Source: Campylobacteraceae bacterium
GTDB lineage: Bacteria > Campylobacterota > Campylobacteria > Campylobacterales > UBA6016
Direction of reading: 5' to 3'
DNA: 18,804 bases
NCBI GenBank assembly: GCA_022758985.1
Contig: JAEMQC010000137.1
Location: 1-18,804 of the forward strand
The position numbers and the translations under genes were made by a program. Below, in pieces: positions 1 to 7,391 of the stretch; within the stretch, counting starts at the first letter, position 1, and every line of letters starts with the position of its first letter. Under the pieces are notes generated by a model, which saw only the letters and a program-made list of their open reading frames with translations, was not told the origin of the DNA and ran no database searches.

Positions 1-1155
1 GCTACTGAAACTAGATTTATAGAAGAAAAAGCGCTAGGAATTATGGCTAGAAAATCTGTTCATGAGCCGCTTCAAACAGGTATCAAAGCGATCGACGCAC
101 TTGTGCCAATCGGTAGAGGTCAAAGAGAGCTTATCATCGGCGACAGACAAACTGGTAAAACTACCGTTGCGCTAGATACTATCATCAACCAAAAAGGTCA
201 AGGCGTATATTGTATATATGTTGCTATCGGCCAAAAACAATCAAGCGTTGCTCAAGTTGTTAAAACTCTTGAAGAACACGGCGCTATGGAATATACGACC
301 GTTGTTGCAGCTACTGCTTCTGAAAGCTCTGCTCTTCAATTTTTGGCTCCATACTGCGGTGTTACAATCGGTGAATACTTCAGAGATAACGCCAAACACG
401 CTCTTATCGTATATGATGACTTGTCAAAACATGCGGTAGCATACAGAGAGATGTCTCTACTACTTAGAAGACCTCCGGGCAGGGAAGCTTATCCTGGTGA
501 CGTATTCTATATTCACTCAAGACTTCTTGAAAGAGCTGCAAAAGTTAACGATAAACTTGGCGCAGGAAGCCTTACGGCTCTACCGATTATCGAAACTCAA
601 GCTGGTGACGTATCCGCATACATTCCAACAAACGTTATTTCGATTACAGACGGTCAGATATTCCTTGAAACAGACCTATTTAACGCCGGTGTTAGACCTG
701 CAATAAACGTAGGTATCTCAGTTTCTAGGGTTGGCGGCGCTGCTCAAATCAAAGCAACAAAACAAGTTGCCGGTACGCTAAGACTTGACCTTGCGCAATT
801 TAGAGAGCTTCAAGCGTTTGCTCAATTTGCTTCTGACCTTGACGAAGTAAGTAGAAATCAGCTTGAAAGAGGTCTTAGAATGGTTGAAGTTCTAAAACAA
901 GGACCTTATGCGCCTATTGCTATTGAAAAACAAGTTTGTCTAATATTTGCAGGTAATAACGGATACCTTGATAGCATGAGCCCAAAAGAAGTAACGACTT
1001 ACGAAGCGGAGCTCTACGAGTTTATCGATTCTAAATATCCTCAAATATTTGAAGATATTAGAGCTAAAAAACAAATCGACAAAGAAAACGAAGAAGCTCT
1101 AAGAAAAGCGCTTGATGAGTTTAAGGTAATTTTTGCGTCAACAGCTAAAAAATAA
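1..1155 (+). CDS. atpA: ATP synthase F1 subunit alpha (5'-truncated by window edge)
   Basis: This is the nucleotide-binding alpha subunit of F1 ATP synthase, part of the alpha3-beta3 hexamer on the cytoplasmic face. The reading frame is open from base 1, so the ATG at 43 is internal; the usual ~500-residue protein lacks roughly 120 N-terminal residues here. Visible family marks are the P-loop GDRQTGKT at about residues 47-54 of the fragment, the conserved GREAYPGDVFYIHSRLLERA segment, and SVSRVGGAAQ, which carries the conserved arginine that reaches into the catalytic site of the neighbouring beta subunit. The C-terminal helical domain ends normally in a lysine-rich tail. atpG follows after 16 bp, consistent with the standard atpH-A-G-D-C operon. 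Identification is secure; only the N-terminus is unseen. Confidence 0.98.
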   Translation, partial: ATETRFIEEKALGIMARKSVHEPLQTGIKAIDALVPIGRGQRELIIGDRQTGKTTVALDTIINQKGQGVYCIYVAIGQKQSSVAQVVKTLEEHGAMEYTTVVAATASESSALQFLAPYCGVTIGEYFRDNAKHALIVYDDLSKHAVAYREMSLLLRRPPGREAYPGDVFYIHSRLLERAAKVNDKLGAGSLTALPIIETQAGDVSAYIPTNVISITDGQIFLETDLFNAGVRPAINVGISVSRVGGAAQIKATKQVAGTLRLDLAQFRELQAFAQFASDLDEVSRNQLERGLRMVEVLKQGPYAPIAIEKQVCLIFAGNNGYLDSMSPKEVTTYEAELYEFIDSKYPQIFEDIRAKKQIDKENEEALRKALDEFKVIFASTAKK

Positions 1156-1171
1156 GTAAAGAGACAAAAAA

Positions 1172-2062
1172 ATGGCTAACCTAAAAAACATTCAGCGCAA
1201 AATCAAAAGCGTTCAAAATACGGGCAAAATAACGAGAGCTATGAAGCTTGTTTCCACGGCCAAACTAAAAAGAGCCGAGGAACTAGCCAAAGCTTCAAGG
1301 GAATATGCTTCGAAATTGAATGAAGTTTTGTCAAATATCGCCTGCAATGTCAACAAATACGATATCAGCGGTTTTGGATATGATGCAAGACTATTCAAGA
1401 AAAACGCAGAGGAAAAAGTTGTTGATTTGATTTTTATCACTTCAGACAAGGGTCTTTGCGGAGGTTTTAACGCGCAAACGATAAAAGCCGTAAAAAATCT
1501 CTATTCGAAGCTAAAAAGTGAAGGCAAAACGGTAAGAATTAGAGGCGTCGGTAGAAAAGGTATCGACAATCTCAAGTTCAACCAAATTGCTCTAACTGAC
1601 AGCAATATAGGCGTATCAGGAGCTCCTTCTTACGAAAAAGCTCAAAAAATAATAGAAAAAGCTTTTGTCGACTTCGTAGAAGGCAAAACTGACAGAGTTG
1701 TTATCATATATAACGGCTTTAAAAGCATGATAGCGCAAGAGATTAGACAAATCGAACTGCTTCCGGTAGACATAGATAATGCGGCAAGTTCGACTTGCGA
1801 ATCTGCCATCTCTACGGAGCCGGATGACAGCAAAGTAATTTTGGACTCTTTGGTTCAAAAATATATAGAGTTTAACTTGTACTACTCGCTAATAGACTCT
1901 CTAGCGGCTGAGCACGCATCCAGGGTTCAAGCTATGGACGCTGCAAATAGAAACGCTAAAGAGATGGTTAACAGCCTGACGATACAGTACAATAAAGCAA
2001 GACAAGAATCAATTACAACAGAGCTAACAGAAATTATCAGCGGTATGGAATCGCTTAAATAA
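1172..2062 (+). CDS. atpG: ATP synthase F1 subunit gamma
   Basis: This is the central rotor stalk of F1 ATP synthase. It turns inside the alpha3-beta3 ring and couples proton flow to ATP synthesis. The 296 residues match the family length. The N-terminal helix begins MANLKNIQRKIKSVQNTGKI with the ITRAMKLVSTAKL segment, and the C-terminal helix carries the diagnostic run from AMDAANRNAKEM to the ITTELTEI segment; these two helices form the coiled-coil shaft. A middle Rossmann-like domain includes FITSDKGLCGGFN. The start is supported by a purine-rich AGAGAC ribosome site just upstream and by the conserved N-terminus. It lies between atpA and atpD with gaps of 16 and 17 bp, in one transcription unit. 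Nothing is unusual. Confidence 0.98.
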   Translation: MANLKNIQRKIKSVQNTGKITRAMKLVSTAKLKRAEELAKASREYASKLNEVLSNIACNVNKYDISGFGYDARLFKKNAEEKVVDLIFITSDKGLCGGFNAQTIKAVKNLYSKLKSEGKTVRIRGVGRKGIDNLKFNQIALTDSNIGVSGAPSYEKAQKIIEKAFVDFVEGKTDRVVIIYNGFKSMIAQEIRQIELLPVDIDNAASSTCESAISTEPDDSKVILDSLVQKYIEFNLYYSLIDSLAAEHASRVQAMDAANRNAKEMVNSLTIQYNKARQESITTELTEIISGMESLK

Positions 2063-2079
2063 TAAAGGAGATATGACGG

Positions 2080-3486
2080 ATGGAAGGAATAGTAAGCCAG
2101 GTAATCGGCCCGGTTGTCGACGTCGATTTCGATAACGGTCAGTTACCGAACATTAATGATGCGCTTGAAATAGATTTCAGCGTTGAAGGTAAGAACGTAA
2201 GACTGATCTGCGAAGTCGCTCAACACGTTGGTGACAACAGAGTTAGAGCAATCGCAATGGATATGACTGAAGGTCTTTCACGCGGAACAAAAGTAAAGGC
2301 TCTTGGCGCACCTATCAAAGTTCCGGTTGGTACTGAAGTACTAGGAAGAATCTTCGATGTTACAGGTAATGTAATCGACGAAGGCGAGCCTGTAGCAGCA
2401 AAAGAATATTGGTCAATCCATAGAGATCCGCCAAAATTCGAAGAGCAAAGCACAAAAAGCGAAATGTTCGAAACCGGTATCAAGGTTGTCGACCTTCTTG
2501 CTCCTTATGCAAAGGGTGGTAAAGTTGGTCTATTCGGTGGTGCCGGCGTTGGTAAAACCGTTATTATTATGGAACTTATCCACAACGTTGCATACAAACA
2601 CAGCGGTTACTCAGTATTCGCTGGTGTTGGTGAGAGAACAAGGGAGGGTAACGACCTTTATCATGAAATGAAAGAGTCAAACGTTCTTGACAAAGTTGCT
2701 CTATGCTACGGTCAAATGAACGAACCACCGGGGGCAAGAAACAGAATCGCACTTACTGGTGTTACTATGGCTGAGTACTTCAGAGACACTATGGGTCTTG
2801 ACGTGTTGATGTTTATCGACAATATATTTAGATTTGCGCAATCAGGTTCTGAAATGTCGGCTCTTCTTGGACGTATCCCTTCTGCCGTTGGTTACCAACC
2901 AACCCTTGCACGTGAGATGGGCGCACTTCAAGAGAGAATTACGTCAACTAAAAAAGGCTCTATTACATCTGTTCAAGCCGTATACGTTCCTGCGGACGAC
3001 CTTACTGACCCGGCTCCTGCAACAGTTTTCGCGCACCTTGATGCGACTACGGTTCTAAGCAGAAAAATTGCCGAAAAAGGTATCTACCCTGCGGTTGACC
3101 CACTAGATTCAACATCTAGAATGCTTGATCCGAAAATTCTCGGCGAAGAGCACTATAAAGTTGCAAGGGGCGTTCAAGCTATCCTTCAAAAATACAAAGA
3201 CCTACAAGACATCATCGCGATTCTTGGTATGGACGAACTTTCTGAAGACGATAAGCTTACAGTTGAAAGAGCTAGAAAGATAGAGAGATTCCTATCTCAA
3301 CCGTTCTTTGTTGCAGAGGTATTTACAGGAAGCCCTGGTAAATACGTATCACTTGAAGACACAATCAAAGGCTTTAAAGAGATACTAGACGGTAAACACG
3401 ACAATGTACCAGAAATGGCGTTCTACATGGTTGGTGGTATCGACGAAGTACTTGAAAAAGCTGAAAAGCTAAAGGCAAAAAAATAA
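2080..3486 (+). CDS. atpD: ATP synthase F1 subunit beta
   Basis: This is the catalytic subunit of F1 ATP synthase, which makes ATP from ADP and phosphate. At 468 residues it is normal length. It shows the P-loop GGAGVGKT, the catalytic-site segment GERTREGNDLY, the Walker B strand VLMFIDNIFRF, the signature PSAVGYQPTLAREMG, and the C-terminal DELSEDD segment matching the DELSEED element of the torque-generating region. A strong AAAGGAG site lies about 9 bp before the ATG at 2080. Another ATG at 2073 is out of frame and would meet a stop quickly. atpC follows after 10 bp. The protein is highly conserved and its identity is certain. Confidence 0.99.
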   Translation: MEGIVSQVIGPVVDVDFDNGQLPNINDALEIDFSVEGKNVRLICEVAQHVGDNRVRAIAMDMTEGLSRGTKVKALGAPIKVPVGTEVLGRIFDVTGNVIDEGEPVAAKEYWSIHRDPPKFEEQSTKSEMFETGIKVVDLLAPYAKGGKVGLFGGAGVGKTVIIMELIHNVAYKHSGYSVFAGVGERTREGNDLYHEMKESNVLDKVALCYGQMNEPPGARNRIALTGVTMAEYFRDTMGLDVLMFIDNIFRFAQSGSEMSALLGRIPSAVGYQPTLAREMGALQERITSTKKGSITSVQAVYVPADDLTDPAPATVFAHLDATTVLSRKIAEKGIYPAVDPLDSTSRMLDPKILGEEHYKVARGVQAILQKYKDLQDIIAILGMDELSEDDKLTVERARKIERFLSQPFFVAEVFTGSPGKYVSLEDTIKGFKEILDGKHDNVPEMAFYMVGGIDEVLEKAEKLKAKK

Positions 3487-3496
3487 AGGCTAGCTT

Positions 3497-3880
3497 ATGA
3501 ACAGCTTTAAATTACAAATCATAACTCCGCAAGGCAAAGTGTTTGACCAAAACGCCGCCTCTGCGGTATTCCCTGGAGATAAGGGAGAATTCGGCGTTCT
3601 TCCCGGTCACTCTTGCCTCCTTTCCCTTCTTGGACCTGGACTAATAGAGGTAACAAAAGAGAACGGCGATAGAGAAGGCATAGCTATCAACTGGGGCTAT
3701 GCCGAAATAGATGAGCATAAAGTAATCGTGCTTGTAGATGACGCTATTGCGGTTGAAGGTAAAACTACCGGAGAGATGCAAAAAGCTATCGAAAAAGCAC
3801 AAAAACTACTCAAAGATGCTACCGATTCAGATACTATTTTATCGGTTGCTACACAAAAACTAAAAAATCTAAGCAAATAA
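3497..3880 (+). CDS. atpC: ATP synthase F1 subunit epsilon
   Basis: This is the epsilon subunit of F1 ATP synthase, which sits at the foot of the gamma shaft on the c-ring and can inhibit ATP hydrolysis. The N-terminal beta-sandwich is recognisable from LQIITPQGKVFDQNA and the FPGDKGEFGVLPGHSCLL signature. The last ~40 residues form the two-helix regulatory domain. The 127 residues are slightly short compared with the E. coli protein (139). The ribosome site is modest (TAAAGG, about 10 bp upstream). Its TAA stop shares one base with the ATG of tolQ (TAATG), so ribosomes finishing atpC can restart on tolQ; this is the join between the ATP synthase and Tol-Pal parts of the cluster. Confidence 0.97.
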   Translation: MNSFKLQIITPQGKVFDQNAASAVFPGDKGEFGVLPGHSCLLSLLGPGLIEVTKENGDREGIAINWGYAEIDEHKVIVLVDDAIAVEGKTTGEMQKAIEKAQKLLKDATDSDTILSVATQKLKNLSK

Positions 3881-3893
3881 TGTCAACCATTAT
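3877..3893 (+). promoter_or_regulatory. Small hairpin covering the tolQ start codon
   Basis: ATAATG (3877-3882) and CATTAT (3888-3893) are perfect inverted repeats around a 5-base loop. The left arm contains the atpC stop and the tolQ ATG; the right arm runs into a second in-frame ATG at 3892. No good Shine-Dalgarno sequence precedes 3880. If the hairpin forms, tolQ initiation would depend on ribosomes arriving from atpC. The stem is only 6 A/T-rich pairs, so its stability is uncertain and the regulatory role is inferred. Confidence 0.35.
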
Positions 3894-4437
3894 GAACTAT
3901 TTCCAAAACGGTAGCTGGGTTACCGTTTTGGTTTTTATAGTCCTCTCAATCTATCTAATCTCAGTAACCTGGGTGTTTATATACAGATATTTCTATCTAA
4001 ACTCATGGTCGTCAAGAGAAAAAGAATCCGTAGAAAGATTGGCGCTCGGACACAAAAGCGTCAGTGAATTATCGGTGCTTTCAAAATGCCACAGGCATGA
4101 AGACAGCGTTAATCCACATGCACTAAATGCATGCCTAAAAGCTGCGGAAAAAGACTCAAGCAGCGGTCTAACCCTACTCTCGATAGTAGCTTCGACATCT
4201 CCGTTCGTAGGACTATTCGGTACCGTGGTATCCATCCTTGACTCGTTCGCTAAAATCGGCGTCGCCGGAGGAGCCAGCCTAAACGTACTCGCTCCGGCTA
4301 TTAGCGAAGCGCTAGTGGCGACTGCTTGCGGTATTTTTGTAGCCGTACCCGCCTATGCTTTTCATCTAATGTTAAAAAGAAAGGCTTACGAGGTGCTTAG
4401 CTACTTGCAGATGCAAATAGAACTTCTAAAATCATAA
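3880..4437 (+). CDS. tolQ: TolQ/ExbB-family proton channel subunit of the Tol-Pal system
   Basis: This MotA/TolQ/ExbB-family inner-membrane protein forms, with TolR, the proton-driven motor that energises TolA. Three membrane segments are visible: about residues 12-38, 97-121 and 144-166. The conserved core TSPFVGLFGTV and the ISEALVATACGIFVAVPAYA stretch line the channel. At 185 residues it is shorter than E. coli TolQ (230), mainly in the cytoplasmic loop and tail. The order tolQ-tolR-tolA-tolB-pal decides TolQ over ExbB, although databases often call such Campylobacter proteins ExbB. The start at 3880 overlaps the atpC stop by one base; an ATG at 3892 is an alternative. The first codons contain a strong terminator-like hairpin, reported separately. 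Confidence 0.9.
   Translation: MSTIMNYFQNGSWVTVLVFIVLSIYLISVTWVFIYRYFYLNSWSSREKESVERLALGHKSVSELSVLSKCHRHEDSVNPHALNACLKAAEKDSSSGLTLLSIVASTSPFVGLFGTVVSILDSFAKIGVAGGASLNVLAPAISEALVATACGIFVAVPAYAFHLMLKRKAYEVLSYLQMQIELLKS
3903..3936 (+). terminator. Terminator-like hairpin inside the start of tolQ (possible attenuator)
   Basis: An 11-bp perfect stem (left arm 3903-3913, CCAAAACGGTA; right arm 3921-3931) closes a 7-base loop and is followed at once by five T residues (3932-3936). This is the form of an intrinsic terminator, but it lies within codons 8-18 of tolQ, so ribosomes translating tolQ would keep it open. The likely reading is partial, translation-sensitive termination between the ATP synthase genes and the Tol genes. 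The T tract is short, so read-through is expected. The structure is seen in the sequence; the function is inferred. Confidence 0.55.
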
Positions 4438-4441
4438 TCAC

Positions 4442-4831
4442 ATGCTAGAGTACGAAGACAAACCGGAACTCAATATCACTCCGCTGGTCGACGTAATGCT
4501 TGTTTTGCTTGCCATCTTGATGCTAGCAACTCCTGCGATCGTATACCAAGAAAAAATAGAGCTCCCAAAAGGCTCCAAAAGTTCGCAAATAAGCGAAATG
4601 GAAAAAATAGCCATTAGGGTAGATTTGCAAAAAACGGTATACGTTAATGAAAAAAAATATCCTATAGAGGCTTTTGGCGACTCATTTCTAAACTACTCGG
4701 CCGGTATCCCAAAAGATACTCCGGTGACACTAAGAGCCGATAAAAATCTGAAATACGACGACGTGATGTATGTCATGAAGCTAATAAAAGCGTCCGGATT
4801 TCAAAAAATTTCTTTGGTAACGGATGGATAA
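4442..4831 (+). CDS. tolR: TolR/ExbD-family subunit of the Tol-Pal motor
   Basis: This is the TolR/ExbD partner of TolQ: one N-terminal membrane helix followed by a periplasmic domain. The signature LNITPLVDVMLVLLAILMLA spans residues 10-29. Asp17 within it is the conserved proton-carrying residue of this family. The rest (about 40-129) is the small periplasmic alpha/beta domain, with a typical TLRADKNLKYDDVMYVM segment. At 129 residues it fits the family. It begins 4 bp after tolQ and overlaps tolA by 8 bp, so translation of the three is probably coupled. The E. coli-like peptidoglycan-binding role of the periplasmic domain is inferred from the family, not visible here. Confidence 0.92.
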   Translation: MLEYEDKPELNITPLVDVMLVLLAILMLATPAIVYQEKIELPKGSKSSQISEMEKIAIRVDLQKTVYVNEKKYPIEAFGDSFLNYSAGIPKDTPVTLRADKNLKYDDVMYVMKLIKASGFQKISLVTDG

Positions 4832-5552
4832 AAGCAGATTTTTCGTAGCCGGTGGTATTGGCTCATTCGCCGTCTACGGCGCCGTTATCGCTTTGCTTAT
4901 TTTTACCCTTACCCACTTTCAAACCACAAAAAAAATAGCCATAAAAAGCGAACAAACTTCAATAGAAATCAGCATGGAAGAGAGTGTGGCGCCAAATAGC
5001 GAACCGCAGCAGCCTGCAGCGCCGACACCGACTCAACCGATCGTAGAAAAAAAACACGAAGAGCCTAAAAAACAAAAAGAGGTAAAAATTGAAGAGGATG
5101 CGATAAGTCCAAAAAAAATCATAAAAGATATATTCAAAAAAGAACCAAAAAAAGAGAGCACCCAGACAGAGACAAAAAAGCAGCCTAACGTGCAACAAGA
5201 GCAGCCAAAAAGCGCAAAAGACCTTCTCTCTGCACTATCTATCAAAAAAAATGCGGACGTCAGCTTCACCTCGTTTAACCAAAGCGGCGAAGTAAACGAA
5301 TATTTGAGTAATATTGCAAAAATAATCAAGCAGGGCTGGAATCCGATAAAAACGGATGCCGGAATGGTGGCCGTAGTCATAGTAAACATAGAGCCCGATG
5401 GAAGCTTTACGTTTAGACTAAAACGCGGAGGAAGTGTAGATTTTAACGACAGGCTGACGTCATATTTAAAATCACTCCAAGCCAAGCGTTTTCCGCCGCC
5501 GACGGATAAAAAAGCCATATCCGTAGAGTTTAATTTTAAAGCGAGAGAGTAA
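4824..5552 (+). CDS. tolA: TolA-like periplasm-spanning protein with TonB/TolA C-terminal domain
   Basis: This protein links the TolQR motor in the inner membrane to TolB and Pal at the outer membrane. It has one N-terminal membrane helix (about residues 12-31), then a low-complexity linker rich in Glu, Lys, Pro and Gln (about 45-135), then a compact C-terminal domain (about 155-242) of the TonB/TolA type, with NEYLSNIAKIIKQGW and VAVVIVNIEPDGSFTFRL. At 242 residues it is much shorter than E. coli TolA (about 420), lacking the long alanine-rich helical middle domain. Sequence alone fits either TonB or TolA; its place between tolR and tolB favours TolA. Start and stop overlap tolR by 8 bp and tolB by 1 bp. 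Confidence 0.85.
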   Translation: MDKSRFFVAGGIGSFAVYGAVIALLIFTLTHFQTTKKIAIKSEQTSIEISMEESVAPNSEPQQPAAPTPTQPIVEKKHEEPKKQKEVKIEEDAISPKKIIKDIFKKEPKKESTQTETKKQPNVQQEQPKSAKDLLSALSIKKNADVSFTSFNQSGEVNEYLSNIAKIIKQGWNPIKTDAGMVAVVIVNIEPDGSFTFRLKRGGSVDFNDRLTSYLKSLQAKRFPPPTDKKAISVEFNFKARE

Positions 5553-6805
5553 TGTCTAGATTTTTTACCGCCGTTTTACTTTTTATTTTTGCAACAACTG
5601 CTACTTTTGCGCAAATAGCTAGCATCGATATAGAAAAAGGCGTAACTGCACTTGCCAAAATTGCAGTAGAGAGCTACCGCGACACCGGCGTAACGGAGTT
5701 TGAGCAAAATCAGATTGACTCCATGCTACTAGGTGACATCAAGGTATCCGACCACCTAGAAGCCGTCGCCAATCCCTTTAGAAACGGTTTTGACACGCCT
5801 GTCGGCGGAAACGACTTAAAATCTAAAAACATAGAACTGCTCTTAAAATACAAAATCTCAAAAACATCAAACGGCTACACCATAGACGCAAAACTGTTCG
5901 ATCCGCTAAAAAACACGCCTACGATGCAAAGATTTACCGTTTCGGAGTTCAAGCAGTATCCATTTTTGGCTCACAACATAGCAGTCTGGGTAAACGACTA
6001 CCTAAGAGCGCCGTCGATAGACTGGATGAAAAACTTTGTTATTATGGCAAAAGATACCGGAGTCAAGAAAAGCGATATAGTAATAGCCGACTACACGCTG
6101 ACATACCAAAAAACACTTATAAGCGGTGGATACAACGTATTCCCAAAATGGGCGGGCAGCAACCAAAGCGAGTTTTACTATACGGCATACGAAAAACAAC
6201 TTGTTCTTTATAGATACAATATACTAAACGGCAAAAAAACAAAAATAATAAGCTCGGATGGCATGCTGGTCTGCTCAGATGTTAGCAGGGACGGCAAAAA
6301 GCTGCTTATCACAATGCCTAGCCACGATTTGCCGGATGTATTTTTACTTGATGTGCAAACCGGCGCAAAAACGAATCTTACAAGCTTTGCCGGAATAGAC
6401 GTAAACGGCAATTTTATAGAAAATGAGACAAAGATAGCGTTTGTATCGGATAGACTCGGATATCCTACCGTTTTTACAAAAGCTATTAACTCGACCGCCG
6501 TAGAACAACTAATCTTCTCCCCTAGATACAACTCCTCTTTTAGCGCAAAAAATAACCTCGTAGTATACGCCGGCAGAGAAAACGGCTCAAACAATATATA
6601 TCTAATCAGTACGACAAGCGGTCAAAAAAGACAGATAACGGCAAGCGGCTGGAATAGCTCTCCTAGGCTTTCAAACGCCGGGGATGCGATAATGTACTTC
6701 AAAAATGACGGTGGCAGGACATTTCTTGGAATTTTTAGGCTAAACTCATCATCAAACTTTTTATTCCCAATGAATTTTGGGAAAATAAAGTCGCTTGATT
6801 GGTAA
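5552..6805 (+). CDS. tolB: Tol-Pal system beta-propeller protein TolB
   Basis: This is the periplasmic TolB protein, which binds Pal and TolA during outer-membrane constriction at division. A cleavable signal peptide is clear: hydrophobic residues 4-19 ending ATFA before Gln21. An N-terminal alpha/beta domain (about 25-190) is followed by a WD40-like propeller (about 190-417) with repeated blades of the PKWAGSNQSEFYYTAY, SRDGKKLLITM and LSNAGDAIMYF type. The 417 residues match the family (about 430 in E. coli). The ATG shares a base with the tolA stop (TAATG). A 7-bp inverted repeat (6764-6770 with 6777-6783) lies in the last codons but has no useful T tract. The gene is followed by a promoter-containing gap before pal. 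Confidence 0.93.
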   Translation: MSRFFTAVLLFIFATTATFAQIASIDIEKGVTALAKIAVESYRDTGVTEFEQNQIDSMLLGDIKVSDHLEAVANPFRNGFDTPVGGNDLKSKNIELLLKYKISKTSNGYTIDAKLFDPLKNTPTMQRFTVSEFKQYPFLAHNIAVWVNDYLRAPSIDWMKNFVIMAKDTGVKKSDIVIADYTLTYQKTLISGGYNVFPKWAGSNQSEFYYTAYEKQLVLYRYNILNGKKTKIISSDGMLVCSDVSRDGKKLLITMPSHDLPDVFLLDVQTGAKTNLTSFAGIDVNGNFIENETKIAFVSDRLGYPTVFTKAINSTAVEQLIFSPRYNSSFSAKNNLVVYAGRENGSNNIYLISTTSGQKRQITASGWNSSPRLSNAGDAIMYFKNDGGRTFLGIFRLNSSSNFLFPMNFGKIKSLDW

Positions 6806-6822
6806 ACCTTATTAAATCTTTG

Positions 6823-6831
6823 TGATATAAT
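6823..6831 (+). promoter_or_regulatory. Extended -10 promoter for pal
   Basis: TGATATAAT matches the extended -10 form (TGnTATAAT) perfectly; TATAAT occupies 6826-6831. The sequence upstream is T-rich without a clear -35 box, which is usual for the main sigma factor in Campylobacter. A start near 6838 would give a leader of about 29 bases ending in a strong AAGGAG ribosome site (6855-6860), 6 bases before the pal ATG. This would let pal be made in excess of tolQRAB. Confidence 0.75.
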
Positions 6832-6866
6832 AAGTTATATCCAAACAAAAACACAAGGAGTATATC

Positions 6867-7385
6867 ATGCTTAACAAGTATATCTTCGGTTCCGCTCTTG
6901 CGGCTGCTATCATTTTCACAGGTTGTAGTTCTAAGTCGCCAGAAGTAGACACTTCGGCTAAAAAAACTGAAGCCCCTGCAACAACTTCTGCTTCTAGCAC
7001 AACAGCAACAACAACTGCTGCTGCGCCGACCGTAGATGCAATAAGCGAAGCTCAATCAAAAATACAAACCGTACTTTTTGATTTTGACAAATTCAATATC
7101 AGAGCCGATATGCAAGCTATCGTTGACGGCAATGCAAAAGTAGCCGGCGGCGTTGATGCAAAAATAAAGCTTGAAGGTAATGCCGACGAAAGAGGTACCG
7201 ATGAGTACAACTACGCACTCGGTCTAAAAAGAGCAAACTCTGTTAAAGCGGCCTACGCAGCAAAAGGCGTTGCTGAAGCTAGAATGTCTACCGTATCGTT
7301 TGGTGAAGGCAACCCTGTGTGTAAAGAGTCAAATGAAGAGTGTTGGCAAAAAAATAGAAGAGTTGATACCAAACTCGAGAAATAA
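6867..7385 (+). CDS. pal: Peptidoglycan-associated lipoprotein Pal (Omp18-like)
   Basis: This outer-membrane lipoprotein binds peptidoglycan and TolB. The lipoprotein signal is plain: hydrophobic residues followed by FTGC, with lipid-modified Cys20. A Ala/Thr/Ser-rich tether (about 30-55) leads to an OmpA-type domain (about 66-172) with VLFDFDKFNI, the peptidoglycan-binding EGNADERGTDEYNYALGLKR segment (Asp107, Arg122) and the terminal NRRVD motif. Two cysteines (152 and 159) could form a disulfide, as in related proteins. In C. jejuni the counterpart is known as Omp18. Size (172 residues) fits. It has its own promoter and a strong ribosome site. cpoB follows 6 bp after its stop. Identification is very secure. 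Confidence 0.97.
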   Translation: MLNKYIFGSALAAAIIFTGCSSKSPEVDTSAKKTEAPATTSASSTTATTTAAAPTVDAISEAQSKIQTVLFDFDKFNIRADMQAIVDGNAKVAGGVDAKIKLEGNADERGTDEYNYALGLKRANSVKAAYAAKGVAEARMSTVSFGEGNPVCKESNEECWQKNRRVDTKLEK

Positions 7386-7391
7386 GAAAGC

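Noticed and set aside
5033..5518. Long open frame opposite tolA (161 residues, minus strand)
   Set aside because: It lies wholly antisense to the low-complexity and C-terminal parts of tolA, has no ribosome site and reads as a Phe/Ser-rich mirror of the Lys/Glu-rich gene.
6764..6783. 7-bp inverted repeat in the last codons of tolB as a terminator
   Set aside because: The stem is followed by A-rich rather than T-rich sequence, so termination of tolB transcripts there is unlikely.
6735..7055. Minus-strand open frame crossing the tolB-pal gap
   Set aside because: Its Cys/Ser/Arg-rich product is the reverse reading of the Ala/Thr-rich pal tether, and it would run through the pal promoter without its own signals.
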